A model generated the notes under the pieces. That model saw only the letters and a program-made list of their open reading frames with translations, had not been told where the DNA came from and did no database searches. Both the position numbers and the translations under genes were made by a program. Below, one piece after another: positions 13,601 to 23,289 of a stretch of 64,000 nt of DNA. Numbering within the stretch: position 1 is the stretch's first letter; the number at the start of each line of letters is the position of its first letter. This stretch comes from Cheilinus undulatus (taxonomy: Eukaryota > Chordata > Actinopteri > Labriformes > Labridae), in contig NC_054886.1 of NCBI RefSeq assembly GCF_018320785.1, positions 10,539,207-10,603,206 on the forward strand, in the 5' to 3' direction.

Positions 13601-16600
13601 GGGGGGTTTTTTGCAGAGAGAAACTACAGATGCATAAGTACTACTCCATATGGCCCAGCCCTAGTACTAATTTGTATCTGTAGTGTTCCCTCCCTATAAC
13701 TGGTGTAACAGATCAGACAGGATGAACAGACCAGGGTTGTTCCATCAGCCTCACTGAGCAGATCAGCAGGGTGTGATTGTTCTTAAAGCCACTTTTGTTT
13801 CTCTCTATAAACTCTCTCTGTTGTAAAAAACAAGGGAGGCATGACCTGAGAGATTTAAGACTACATAAACCATCTAACAACCCTTATCCCCGAGTAAATC
13901 CTGAAATCACTGTCGTGTTTTTAACAACACATCACCTTTAAAGTCAGAACTTGAATCTCTGCTCAGATTCCCTGATATCATTATAGTTTCTACTGCTGGA
14001 AACGCCCTTGTACCCTGCAAGTTTTTTTTTTTCTTTTCATAATAAAGGTCTTTTGACATAATAAGTGGGGACTCCTATTAAAATAAAAATAAAAGATGGA
14101 AGAGATGTAAATATTCAAACAAAAATTGCATCTTTACAACATGATAACCTGTTTTTTTAAGAGTATTTTTATGGCATAACTAAAGGTTAAATTTCCACCC
14201 ATTTTCCAAATGTTGCCAACATATTTGTTCAATTTAGACATTGTGTAGGAGTTTACATGTAGCAAGTTGGGAACATTTGTTGATGTAAATAAACAGAAAT
14301 TGCATACAAGCTTCTGCACAGTGTCTAAATATCACAAATAAGTTGCTCCAGTTTCAACCACTACCAGCAGGCAAGGTGTAAGCAAGTTGGCAACATTTTT
14401 TGTTTTATAACTATCAAAAATCCAAGACAAATTATTGAACAGAGTTTAGATTACATAACACAAATCCTTTCATGCCAGTTGCAACCACATTTCTAAATGT
14501 TCCTGATGTAACCTATTTGTACAATTTAGTCCATTTGCAGCACTTGATTGCTGATATTTGAAAATGATAAGGGTTGCCAACAAGCTCTTCACCAGAAAAA
14601 TTAGGGAATTGGGGACAGATCTGGTGAGGAGCAAGCAACACCTTTGCCTCTTGCCAATTCCACACATTTTAAAATATGTTGCCAACCTGTTTGTGCAATT
14701 TAGATATTGTGTATGACTTTGACATGGTGCAAACTGGCAACATTTGTCAGTTTCAGTGAACAGAAATTGCAGGCAAACTTCAGCAGTGTCTAAATTGCAC
14801 AAATAAGTCACTTCTTGCCCGTTTCAACCTCTTGACCAAATGTTGCCAAAGTTTTTGTGCAATTTAGACTTTTTGCTGCATTTTACCTGGGAATGTTGAT
14901 ATTTTAGAATGATTTATGTTGTCAACTAGCTCCTCACCAGTTGGCAAAACTGGGAAATGTTGATTGATGTGGTGAGGAGCATGCAAAACTCTTGGTTCTT
15001 GCCGGTTCCACTTATTTTTCCATATATATTTCCATCATAGTTGTTTAGTTTAGATATTGCAAAGGAATTTGACATGAAGCAAGTTGGGAACATTTGTTGA
15101 TTTGACTTATTAAAATTTGCCAAAAAGCTCCTGTGGGCATTTGAAATTGCATAAATGTGCTGCTCCTTGCAAGTGCCATAAGCTTTCTCCTAAGTTGCCA
15201 ACAAACTAGTGCATTTTAGACAATGCTCCCACTATTCTGGGTTTAAGTCTAAGGATCATGGATATGCAGAAACTGCAGACACTGTATGCAGTGTCTAAAC
15301 TGCAAAGTCATCCCTTGTGAGTTCCACTCACTTTGAAGTATTTATGAAATTTAGATAATTTACAGCAGATTGTTGATCATTAAAAACAATGAATGTTGCC
15401 AACTAGCTCCCCTATATGACGGTTAAAGGAACATCTTTTTTCTTCTGGTTCTTTTGAAGTTAAAACCATCTTAAAGATGCAAATGATGCCTGAGAAATGA
15501 TGCATAAAAGATCAAATCAATGTCATTTTTAAAAAAGCAGTGAACACTTTAACATTTTTTAGCTGTACACTCAAGTATCTGACAGAACTATGATAAACAC
15601 CCCAGTGCTGCTGTTATTTCTGACATTTGCACCAAACTGATAGAAAAAAGGCGGGGCTCAGTAGGTTTCTACATCATAAACTCTACATAAAAGGTAGAAC
15701 GTTACCGCCTCGAACTGACTTTACCATTCAGAGACCACTCCCATCCTCTCCTGCACTTGCACTGCTTTGGCTCCGAGAGCTCTGGCTTTAGTAACGCCGG
15801 TGCCGAAGCCAACGGCCCGAACAGGTAGTGCTCAGGACCACCATGGTCTGCCACCACTGCTTCAGGGCACTGGAGGGGAAAAATCCTCTGAGGCAGCAGT
15901 GCTGCGGGACTCTGTGTCCCTCTCTGGCAAGGGGAGTCACTGTCACTTCCGCCTCATCCGGAAAATCCCGTCCTCTCTAAACCCTCCCCCCTCCTCCTCG
16001 CAGTACCAAACTGACCACTTTCTGTGCCTTTTTGAAATCCTGAAGTGGGCAGAGTTAGCTCTGAGCTGGGGGTTCACTTAGACTTTAAGTTGAGTATCTT
16101 TGATGCTCTTTGGCGCTCTCTATCAGTCACGTTTGTATCTCTGTGTTTCTCCAGCTGGCTGTGGTCATGTGGCTGTTGACCTACGTGGGTGCCGTCTTCA
16201 ACGGAATCACCATCCTCATCCTCGGTGAGCATTGTGGGAACAAACACTCACAAAAACACCCGTTATAATTCTGTGAAAGCCTTTATATCCACAAACAGGG
16301 GCCTGTGGGCTAGGTTGGGCCCCCACAGACCTTTACCATAATTTTAGATAAATAACAGGATGTCAGGATTTTCATAATTGTTGACACAGTGTCAAACATG
16401 TATTAATGTTTGATTTTTGTTTGAGACAAAACATCAAATCAAAGTTTAAATATCTGATATCACGATGATCCTCTTCCTAACTCGTGGTTTGTGTTCGTCC
16501 TCCAGCCGACATCCTTCTGTTTGCCGTTCCTCCAATCTACGAGAAGAACAAGGTGAGTGGTGAATAAATCTGGATGCTGATATCAGCAGCAGTGATCTCA

Positions 16601-17881
16601 CTGGATGACCACAGTCTTCATCACACACTGAAGTCTTTCTGAGGCGTGTTGTTGTCGCCCAGCTGCTGAGAACATGAAGTCATCACGCTGTCAGGGAACA
16701 TGTTTGTTTATACCCCGGCTGATACAGAAAGAAGATCAGGATTATAATCTTTAGACCGTTTGGGTGTTTGAAGCCAGGTTTTATTTAGTGATTATTCTGT
16801 ATTTGGAGTCACTCCTGATTTTACTGCTTATTGAGGCCGGCTGCACACAAGACAATTTAAGAGACTCCAATCTAACATTATCCTGTTGTGCTGACCCCCT
16901 CTTGCAAAATGTCTTTAAAACAGATTTCAATATGCAGTGACTGTTACCATCTAAAAAGACAAATGTTATTGGTTGTTTGCAGTCATGTGATCCCACTGAT
17001 AGGGGACAGTTGGATGGGGGGCCGGAAAGTCCATTAAAGCTCTAGGTGGCACTGCACGCTGCAGTTATCATCAGAACATTTCTACATCCATCCCTACACT
17101 TTACAAAAAGTGATTTTTACCACAGGTTAACTGATTTACCTGGAGAGGAGGTGATCCAGATCAGTAAGGACTTAGTCCTGCAGACCTTCTGACACAGGTC
17201 TAGATAGATGAAGGGAGACCAGAGTCTAGAGGAGTCTAAGACTGAGCTAAGAAGCTAAGTAATTTGGTCATAAACATGCCTTTAATGGAAACACTGATAC
17301 ACTATTAAGATAATAAATCATGTGGGGTTAGACTGGAAAGACAACTGGGGGCCCATGTAAAAGGCAAGGATGGAATGTTTTATAGAAATAAAAGGATGAC
17401 ATCATCTTCAAGGGAAGTGGATTGTGTTATTGACATTAAAGGATGACATCATCTTCAAAGGCTTCTCATAACCTGTGTATTGGAAAATTGCAGAGTGGTC
17501 GATAGCAAGTTAAATTCATCTTGTTGTAAATCCTAAGATTGAACAGGGCTTTATACACGTCCATTTAAGATCAGCTCTCCTCTTTTGCCAAAACTCTAAA
17601 GCATTTAAGAGTAATGCTTTGCTGGTTTTAGGTATCAAATCTTGCATAAAATCCTGACTTCCTGTTTTCTTCTTGCAGACTCAGATTGATCAGTACATTG
17701 ACCTGGCACGTACTCAAGTCAACACCACAATTGCCAAGTAAGAGCATCTTTAAGTCATTAATTTAATCGTCTTAAGCTGTAGATTTTATCCTAGATTCCT
17801 AATATTTTATCTATTTTGTTTTTGTCCCTCAGGTTGCAAGAGAAACTCCCCGGCGCCATGAAACGCAGCAAAACTGAATGA
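4400..17881 (+). CDS. rtn3: Reticulon-3, reticulon-homology domain (six exons; 5' exons not visible)
   Basis: Join of 4400-4607, 11594-11732, 16155-16224, 16506-16552, 17679-17737 and 17833-17881; all junctions are AG/GT and the frame stays open for about 190 codons to a TGA at 17879. Reticulons are ER proteins that bend tubule membranes through two long hydrophobic hairpins. Both are visible: the first starts after WRDPKKSG, the second spans [19 protein letters not shown] to the PPIYEK segment. [22 protein letters not shown] and [11 protein letters not shown] are closer to RTN3 than to RTN1, RTN2 or RTN4 as I know them, and neighbouring zfta supports this. The first exon lacks one base of a codon, so at least one upstream exon is missing. 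The C-terminus ends KRSKTE; the dilysine-type KKxx ending common in reticulons is weakened. Family confidence is very high, paralogue high. Confidence 0.93.
4608..5634. other. rtn3 intron, no feature seen
   Basis: AT-rich intronic DNA after the first domain exon. Short open frames here have no recognisable similarity and no splice support. Confidence 0.4.
5998..7789. mobile_element. Nested inverted-repeat element with internal fold-back copies
   Basis: The ends are TACCCCTTTCCCGCT and, reverse-complemented, TACCGCTTTCCCACT: a 15-bp imperfect terminal inverted repeat. Inside, a segment at about 6361-6550 recurs at about 6690-6900, and part of it reappears inverted near 7195-7240 (the TCTCATGGATTATC motif). 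No transposase is visible. No target duplication could be recognised. Possibly a non-autonomous hAT-like element. Confidence 0.6.
8048..8553 (-). pseudogene. hAT (ZBED-like) transposase fragment, frameshifted
   Basis: Reading from 8553 downward, a BED-type zinc finger (WKNLKLD, CSVC, then HHLQSKH) is followed after frameshifts by a stretch with LPFSMVEN and FTTDIWSS, both typical of hAT/ZBED transposases. It then stops, and the catalytic and dimerisation regions are absent. It lies inside the hAT relic and is not a host gene. Confidence 0.8.
8749..11007. other. rtn3 intron, no gene seen
   Basis: Ordinary AT-rich intronic sequence. The open frames at 9173-9448 and nearby lack codon bias, splice context or recognisable motifs. 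Confidence 0.4.
11008..11455 (+). repeat. Dispersed repeat copy with TTTTTGCCACTTTT minisatellite
   Basis: The head (GCTAGCATCC, GAGCTGAAAAG, AAACTGTTATTGGGTTCTG) matches 62985-63055 closely. It runs into an array of TTTTGCCACTTTTAACCCA-like units. Related minisatellite blocks occur at 23.9-25.0 kb and 28.2-28.3 kb. Confidence 0.8.
11540..11590 (+). repeat. CTC/TCC microsatellite at splice acceptor
   Basis: About ten CTC trinucleotides form the polypyrimidine tract immediately before the rtn3 acceptor at 11593. Confidence 0.85.
11594..11732 (+). CDS. rtn3: rtn3 exon: inter-hairpin loop
   Basis: Acceptor CAG at 11591-11593 follows a strong polypyrimidine tract (CTC repeats); donor GTGAGC at 11733. 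It completes a lysine codon and encodes [17 protein letters not shown] through [13 protein letters not shown], the hydrophilic 66-residue-type loop between the hairpins. Confidence 0.92.
11733..12599. other. rtn3 intron, no feature seen
   Basis: Non-coding intronic DNA without recognised repeats. Confidence 0.4.
12600..13040. repeat. Left block of diverged long tandem repeat (rtn3 intron)
   Basis: Units contain CCAAATGTTGCCAA, GCAATTTAGAC, AACAGAAATTGC and GCTCCTCACC. The same ordered motifs recur at 14190-15415. The unit here carries a 15-base palindromic pair around GGGAAATGTGGGTGGATCCA (12805-12835). Confidence 0.7.
13041..14189. other. Spacer between repeat blocks in rtn3 intron
   Basis: AT-rich DNA with a poly-T/poly-G run at 13571-13612. 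No gene or recognised element. Confidence 0.4.
14190..15415. repeat. Right block of about 345-bp tandem repeat with hairpin arms
   Basis: The anchor GCTC(C/T)TCACC recurs at 14584 and 14929 (345 bases apart). Each is followed about 40 bases later by its inverse GGTGAGGAGC (14623-14632 and 14971-14980), so every unit can form a hairpin. The shared motifs TTGCCAAC and GCAATTTAGA recur throughout. Confidence 0.75.
15416..16154. other. rtn3 intron segment with a GC-rich island
   Basis: From about 15640 to 16060 base composition shifts from AT-rich to GC-rich, with CpG dinucleotides, a TATA-like TACATAAAAGG at 15685 and a short open frame starting at 15842 that begins [10 protein letters not shown]. 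It could be a retroelement fragment or an intronic regulatory element. I do not recognise it. Confidence 0.35.
16155..16224 (+). CDS. rtn3: rtn3 exon: second hairpin, first half
   Basis: Acceptor CCAG ending at 16154, donor GTGAGC at 16225. The 70-bp exon encodes [20 protein letters not shown] and LIL, leaving one base for the next alanine codon. Confidence 0.92.
16506..16552 (+). CDS. rtn3: rtn3 exon: second hairpin, second half
   Basis: Acceptor CCAG ending at 16505, donor GTGAGT at 16553. The 47-bp exon encodes (A)[15 protein letters not shown] and finishes in frame. Confidence 0.92.
16553..17678. other. rtn3 intron with two copies of a dispersed 52-bp unit
   Basis: The first half shows nothing recognisable. 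At 17363-17465 the sequence carries GGCAAGGATGGAATGTTT and two GGATGACATCATCTTCAA blocks. These are the reverse complement of the tandem unit at 54.78-55.5 kb. Confidence 0.6.
17679..17737 (+). CDS. rtn3: rtn3 exon: C-terminal amphipathic segment
   Basis: Acceptor TTGCAG ending at 17678, donor GTAAGA at 17738. It encodes [19 protein letters not shown] plus two bases of lysine, the conserved segment after the second hairpin. Confidence 0.92.
17833..17881 (+). CDS. rtn3: rtn3 last coding exon
   Basis: Acceptor CCTCAG ending at 17832. It encodes (K)[15 protein letters not shown] and a TGA at 17879-17881. The downstream DNA is the 3' untranslated region. Confidence 0.92.
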
Positions 17882-18479
17882 TCCGCCGTCATTACAAAAA
17901 CCTCCACATCACCATCATCCTCATCTTCATCACCATCTTAAACCCCACCCCCATCCCCTCCAGACCCCTGCCCCTAAGTCTAACTCACCCACCACCCCCC
18001 CCCACCCCACCCTCCCCCCCACTGAACCCTGCTAGGTAGAAATCTGAGCTACTCGATATTCAATGTAAAACTACTGCGCAGCTTAACTCGCATTAAAGCA
18101 TTCAAAGAAGAACTGTGCCTGTGCAGACAGGAGAGGAAGTGATGTTACGCCGCCTCGCTGGGCGGAGCCACAGGGAGATGGAGGCAGGGTTGAGTGAACT
18201 AGACTGAATCTATGACCTGGTTTTAGTCGTGAGCGGCGAGCTCAGGGGGTGATGGTGATTAAAAAAAGCAAATGTCTGTATTAACCTCATTTCCCTGAAG
18301 GTAACACGGTGATTCCACCACCTGTCAGGTGTTACTGCGGCTTGTCTTCTCACTCTGCCGCTCTCATTTGGAGCAGTTCGGGTTCGGCCTGTAGTGGAGT
18401 TTGTTTCCAGGCACTTCCTCTGTATGTACGTTTCTGCAATGCACTGAATTTTAATTTTTTACACCCGTGAGCAGGTTGA

Positions 18480-18485
18480 AATAAA
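18480..18485 (+). terminator. Polyadenylation signal, proximal (rtn3)
   Basis: AATAAA about 600 bases after the rtn3 stop codon, followed within 40 bases by a GT-rich stretch. Best candidate for the short transcript end. Confidence 0.55.
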
Positions 18486-18589
18486 AGGATTGGAAACACT
18501 GAGCCAGCTGTGATAATTTGGTCTAGTTCACCCTCTTTCGATCAGATGATTTTTTTTTTCTTTTTCTTGTGTAAATACACTACAAGGCG

Positions 18590-18590
<1 letters not shown>

Positions 18591-18648
<58 letters not shown>

Positions 18649-18659
18649 GCTCTCTCTCT
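18591..18659 (+). repeat. CT dinucleotide microsatellite
   Basis: A nearly pure CT run at 18591-18645 is interrupted by TTTTG and resumes to 18659. It lies just downstream of the proximal rtn3 polyadenylation signal. Confidence 0.95.
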
Positions 18660-21121
18660 GCTGTATGGAAACACGTTAGCCTCGCTTTTTATATGGACAG
18701 GACGTTTCCCTCACCTTCCTGCTTATTGGCGACGCTCCTTTTGTTGCACCTGTTGAAGCCACAAAGTGTTGAGGTCTCACATGATTCACGTGTACATTTT
18801 TTATTCTTCTCATCACTTCTCTTCTTCCTGTTATGGATATTAATCATAGGACGGCTGCTTGGACTCCCTTCTTAGCTTGACAACAGCATTGTAACAGTCG
18901 TGTTTGAGTGTCATTTCATAGTTTTATGTTTTAAACCAGGTCTCTCTAAGGCCTCTGGACGGATAAGAAGACGTGTGCTCTCTGATGGGTTAAAAACTCT
19001 GAAATAATCCCTAAATGTCCTCTCAGATCATTGAGCGTAAATCTACAGAGTCTTAAGTTTGCCAAGAGGACGGGAATATTATTTAACAAGTATTTGGAGC
19101 CTTAAAGATGCAGTGAGAGCTCATGAAACAGTTTGTAAATGAAGCAGAGATTTACAAAACTATTTAAATTTGCAGTGAGAATGTTGAATTGGCAGCATGA
19201 TGAAATGAAAATATAAAATATGCCAAGTATGCCAAGTATTAAAGCAAGGTATTTGTTTCCATGCATTTTAAGAGCTAAGTCAAAAAAACAAATGAAGATG
19301 TTTTTTTTTTTTTTTTAATTCAAAGGAATGTAGTAAAATGGATTCAAGCAGAATATTTTTTTACTTATAGCTGTGAAAAACTCAAGTAAAATGCATAAAT
19401 TAAAAATAAACCTGCAAATTCACTGCTAGTGCAAGGCAGAATTTCCTTTTTGGTATTTTAAGAACAGACAAGGTCTCTATTTGACTATTTTATTTTATGA
19501 ATGACACTTCTAATCAAATTATGCTGGGACATCTAAGTGGACGCAAATTTTTGACAAATATTTAAAAATTCCAGCATTTTAAATTGAAATGTTCAGTAAG
19601 AAAGAGTAAAAACGTTTGGTATATAAAAAAGCTTTTTTTTTTTTTTTGTTACAATGCATACCAAAAAAATCATTTAAAGGAAATGAATCAGATTTTTCTA
19701 GTTTCTGCAAGAAATATGGTAAAAAATGATCAAATGTTTCCAATTATTTTTGCTTTATTTGCAGATAAAGCCTTAAAAAGATGAGTTAAAAATAGCAAAA
19801 ATAAGAATAAACTGCATATCCATCTTTAGTGCAAGGTAAAATTTACTATTAGTATTTTAAGACCAGAACATGCTGAAGTCCTTCTATTTTTTACAATACA
19901 GAAATCTAAAGGCACCTTTATCAAGAAAATCTTGGAATTTAATGCAAAAAAAATACAAATCATTTTATTTTAAAGCATGGCATTTACTTCTCCTCATGGC
20001 AGTGTCATATAGTGGCCCGTTTTCTGGTTGTATTTTTGTCTTTGAGTTGAACATTGCCATCTTGTGGTCGGGGGTTAAAACAAAAAATATTAACAAGTGA
20101 TACTTAGGCTTTTTGTATCAAACCTACAAACAAAAATTGCAAAATCAGACAAATATTAATGCAATGCTTGAGTTGATTTTTTTTCTGACATCCTCACTAA
20201 TTCTAGAATGATTTAAGGCCTTAAAATAGAAAGAGATAATGAAAAAGGTAAATGTTAAAGCAGCCAAGATGGACCAGAAACAGCAGAAAAAAATGATAAA
20301 TTGAAGACATTTTATAATTCTGCTTTTAACAGTTGTAAAATGTTTGATTTTTTTTGGCACACTTGAGACTCCAGGGTGACTGTAGAAGACGTTTTGGTGA
20401 TCTTTGAAGTTGTTTTAACACATTTAGAGAGCGTGTTTTTACGTAGAGAGCGTCGCTGTTGAATCTGGAGTCAATTATTTTGGCGTGTTTCTGATCCTAG
20501 AGCTCAGTTTTTGTTTCTTTGACTGCCATGAAGTGCATGTCATAGTGTAAGCTGGAAACAGACTCTCACCCTTTATAATATAATAATAATGATAGGCTGT
20601 ATCATATTCTTGACCCTAACTTTTTGATTATTAATGATTATTACTTGTGATTGTTTCATCAGTGTTTTTGAACTCGCTAAAAGAAAAACCATAGTCATAT
20701 GTTAGCTTGAATGCTACGTCTCCATTTTGTTTAAGGGATGAATTTATAGAAGGAAGTGAAACGATGAAAATGTTGGTGTTGCTGTTTTGTTTTTGTTTTT
20801 TTAAGTTTGCATGGAGTAAATGTCCCACAGCGAACATTAAAAATCATCCTTCTCTGATCTCTACATGCAGTAAAACTTTAAACTCCTAAAATCTGCCTGA
20901 ATGTTTTCTCTGGTGGAACATTCCTCCGCTGTTTGTGCTTGATATTTTTATCTTTAAATCAAACTGACAAGTAAAATATGCAACATTTCTCTTCATTAGC
21001 CCTAAACATTGTTATTATGCATCCTGTTTATTTATTTGAATGTGGAAAAGATGCATAATGTAGCTTTAAAAGTTTGTTTTCATCTAAAAATCTTCATGCA
21101 AAATACTTGAGTTTATGTAGA

Positions 21122-22318
21122 CACATTTCCACCAAAAGAACCAGGAACAATTCCCTGACACACAAAGCAACTTTGTATTTGATTGTTGAATTACCAGAGT
21201 ACTGTGAACTTTTTGTTCCAGGAACTACTTTTTAGACCTGTGTTGGCATCAACTTGCTTTGTAAAAATCTGAAGTACATAACCTAAAAAAAACTAGAACA
21301 AAAATTGCGGTTCCTGGTAGCATATTTTTGAAAAAGTTGCTCAATTAAAACTATGCAGGTACTCAAAGTGATTTTGTTCCAGGAACTACTGTTTTGGCAG
21401 TTTAACGATCTTGAAGAAATGCAGATTAATTCCCAGATGTAGAAAAAGCTACTTTTACAAAAGAATACTGGATATATTTCAGATAACCCAGAAATGTTGG
21501 TGGTTCCCAGCAGCATATTTATGGTTGCAGACACTAGGCATGGTTTTATATGCAAGTACGAGTCTAATTTCCAAAAACTTTCATTCTAGGAGTTATTTTT
21601 TAGCAATTTAAAGCATTGTTTTTGCCTTGCAAAAATCCGCAAAACTTCTCGACTAAGTTCCACAAAATTTTTGTAATTTTGAGGGACTATGCATCAATGG
21701 CACAGAGGCAAAAATGCATTTCCAAAACATATTGCACGTGCAATTTTTAAATGGTTCTTCTTTGCAAAAAACATTTGCAAGACTGTAACCAATACAGAAA
21801 ATATATTCGCACTGGAAACCTGAGCCACAAAGTTCCAGAACTTTTACCCCTTTGCGAAGAAGGGACTTTATAAACAGCAAAATAATGTCTCTAAGGTTCC
21901 TGGTACCTATGGAAAGTTCTTGCAGTGGAAATGTGGTCTGTGTTGTGTATTTTTCTTTGCATGATGGTCATACTAAGCAAATTACTTGAAAAAGCTGAGG
22001 ACTCTGGTTCTAGTTGTTGGATTTAAGACATTTTTCAAGGTTCTTGGTACCTTGGGAAAGTTCTTGCAGTGGAAATGTGGCCTTCATAAAAAATGTCTTG
22101 ATAGTATGGTCACAAAGCAAATCACACAAAAAAGCTGAGGACTCTGGTTGTATTTGGTGGAGATTTCTCATGAATCTTGGTACCTAGAGAAAGTTCTTGC
22201 TGTGGAAACATGGCTTTTGAAGTAATATCACAACAATAGAAACATTTGGGATTCTTGTTCTTCATTTTGGATTTCTTAAGGTTCCTGGTCCTTAGGGAAA
22301 GTTCTTGCAGTGAAAACG
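21122..22318. mobile_element. Fold-back DNA element with repeated right end
   Basis: The left end CACATTTCCACCAAAAGAAC pairs with the right-end motif GTTCTTGCAGTGGAAATGTG at 21916-21935. The right-end motif, preceded by GGTTCCTGGTACC, then recurs near 22044-22079, 22175-22212 and 22280-22318. GTTCCAGGAACTACT also repeats internally (21219 and 21378). The terminal sequence resembles small hAT-like elements of fish. No transposase is present. Confidence 0.65.
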
Positions 22319-22937
22319 CATCTTTTGTTATAATTGTTTTCTGTATATAAGGGATAAGGCAAGCACAGCACCATAAAAACACAAGAGATTCTTGTTTTAT
22401 TTGAAGGATTTTGTAGATTTCTTCCATGACTATGACAAATGGAGATGGAAAGAGAATCCTCTGTTAAAACATTACATTTACAGTTTAAAATCAAATTTTT
22501 GGGGACTATTTTTTCTGTGGAAAGTAGTTCCAGGAGTGAATAAAAACTACGGATATAACCAGGCTGTCTATCTTTTTCCCAGCGTTGGGATCAATAGATC
22601 ACAGATCGATCTTTCTCTCTTACTTTGGAGTGTAAAATCTAAAATCCCGTCATGTGTCGTCCTCTCAGCATGTTTCTCTCCTGCATTCGTCCTCGCTGTG
22701 TCTCCATGTTTCCCGCTCTGAGAGTGTGTGACACGAGTGTTTTTGACCTTTTTGGTTTTTGTCTCTCTGCTATGGTAGACGTCGTTCACTAACATCAGCT
22801 CTGTTTTGTATTAGCTACCACTTTGGTTCCTTTTTATTTTTATTTTTGAAGCTTTGGGGAAAAAGTGTTGCAGAAAAAAGAAGAAAACCTTAAAAAATAA
22901 AAGTATGTGGTCTCTGTACTGATGTCAAAGTGAAATT

Positions 22938-22943
22938 AATAAA
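22938..22943 (+). terminator. Polyadenylation signal, distal (rtn3)
   Basis: AATAAA preceded by another AATAAA-like hexamer near 22897. It could end an extended rtn3 3'UTR; there is no direct evidence which signal is used. Confidence 0.4.
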
Positions 22944-23289
22944 AACACCTCAAAGGACTTCAATGACTCCTGGCTTCTCTTATTTCCCAGCATGCATTGG
23001 TGCAGTATGAGCAGAGGATAAAGTAAAATAGATGAGCTGAGATGAGGATGATGTTTGTTTGGGTGGGATGAGGATTTAAAAAAGCATCTACATGAATAAA
23101 ACATGAAAAGTCTGTTTGAGATGAAGCTGTTTGGGTGGATGGAGGATTTTAGTTTCTATTTTTAGACGAAGTGAGAACGGTCACATGCAGAAGGTGTGAG
23201 GTCTTTATATAACACAATAAAAACTTCATGGATTTAAATATTTAATAAAGGTTTATAAATTTAACAGCCTTAGAATTAATGAATATTAA
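22944..23289. other. Intergenic DNA, nothing seen
   Basis: Short AT-rich interval after the distal rtn3 polyadenylation signal. No gene or repeat recognised. Confidence 0.4.

Larger units (their letters stand above)
17882..22943 (+). other. rtn3: rtn3 3' region, probable long 3'UTR
   Basis: No credible coding sequence follows the rtn3 stop. A canonical AATAAA lies at 18480-18485, about 600 bases downstream, and another at 22938-22943 after a U-rich stretch. The first would give a compact 3'UTR and the second an extended isoform of about 5 kb. The interval holds C-rich DNA (17940-18020), a CT microsatellite and a fold-back transposon relic. The choice of polyadenylation site is inference. Confidence 0.5.

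Noticed and set aside
18510..18875. 121-codon frame with a leucine/serine run
   Set aside because: The middle is the CT microsatellite and it lies in the rtn3 3' region. No domain or splice context.
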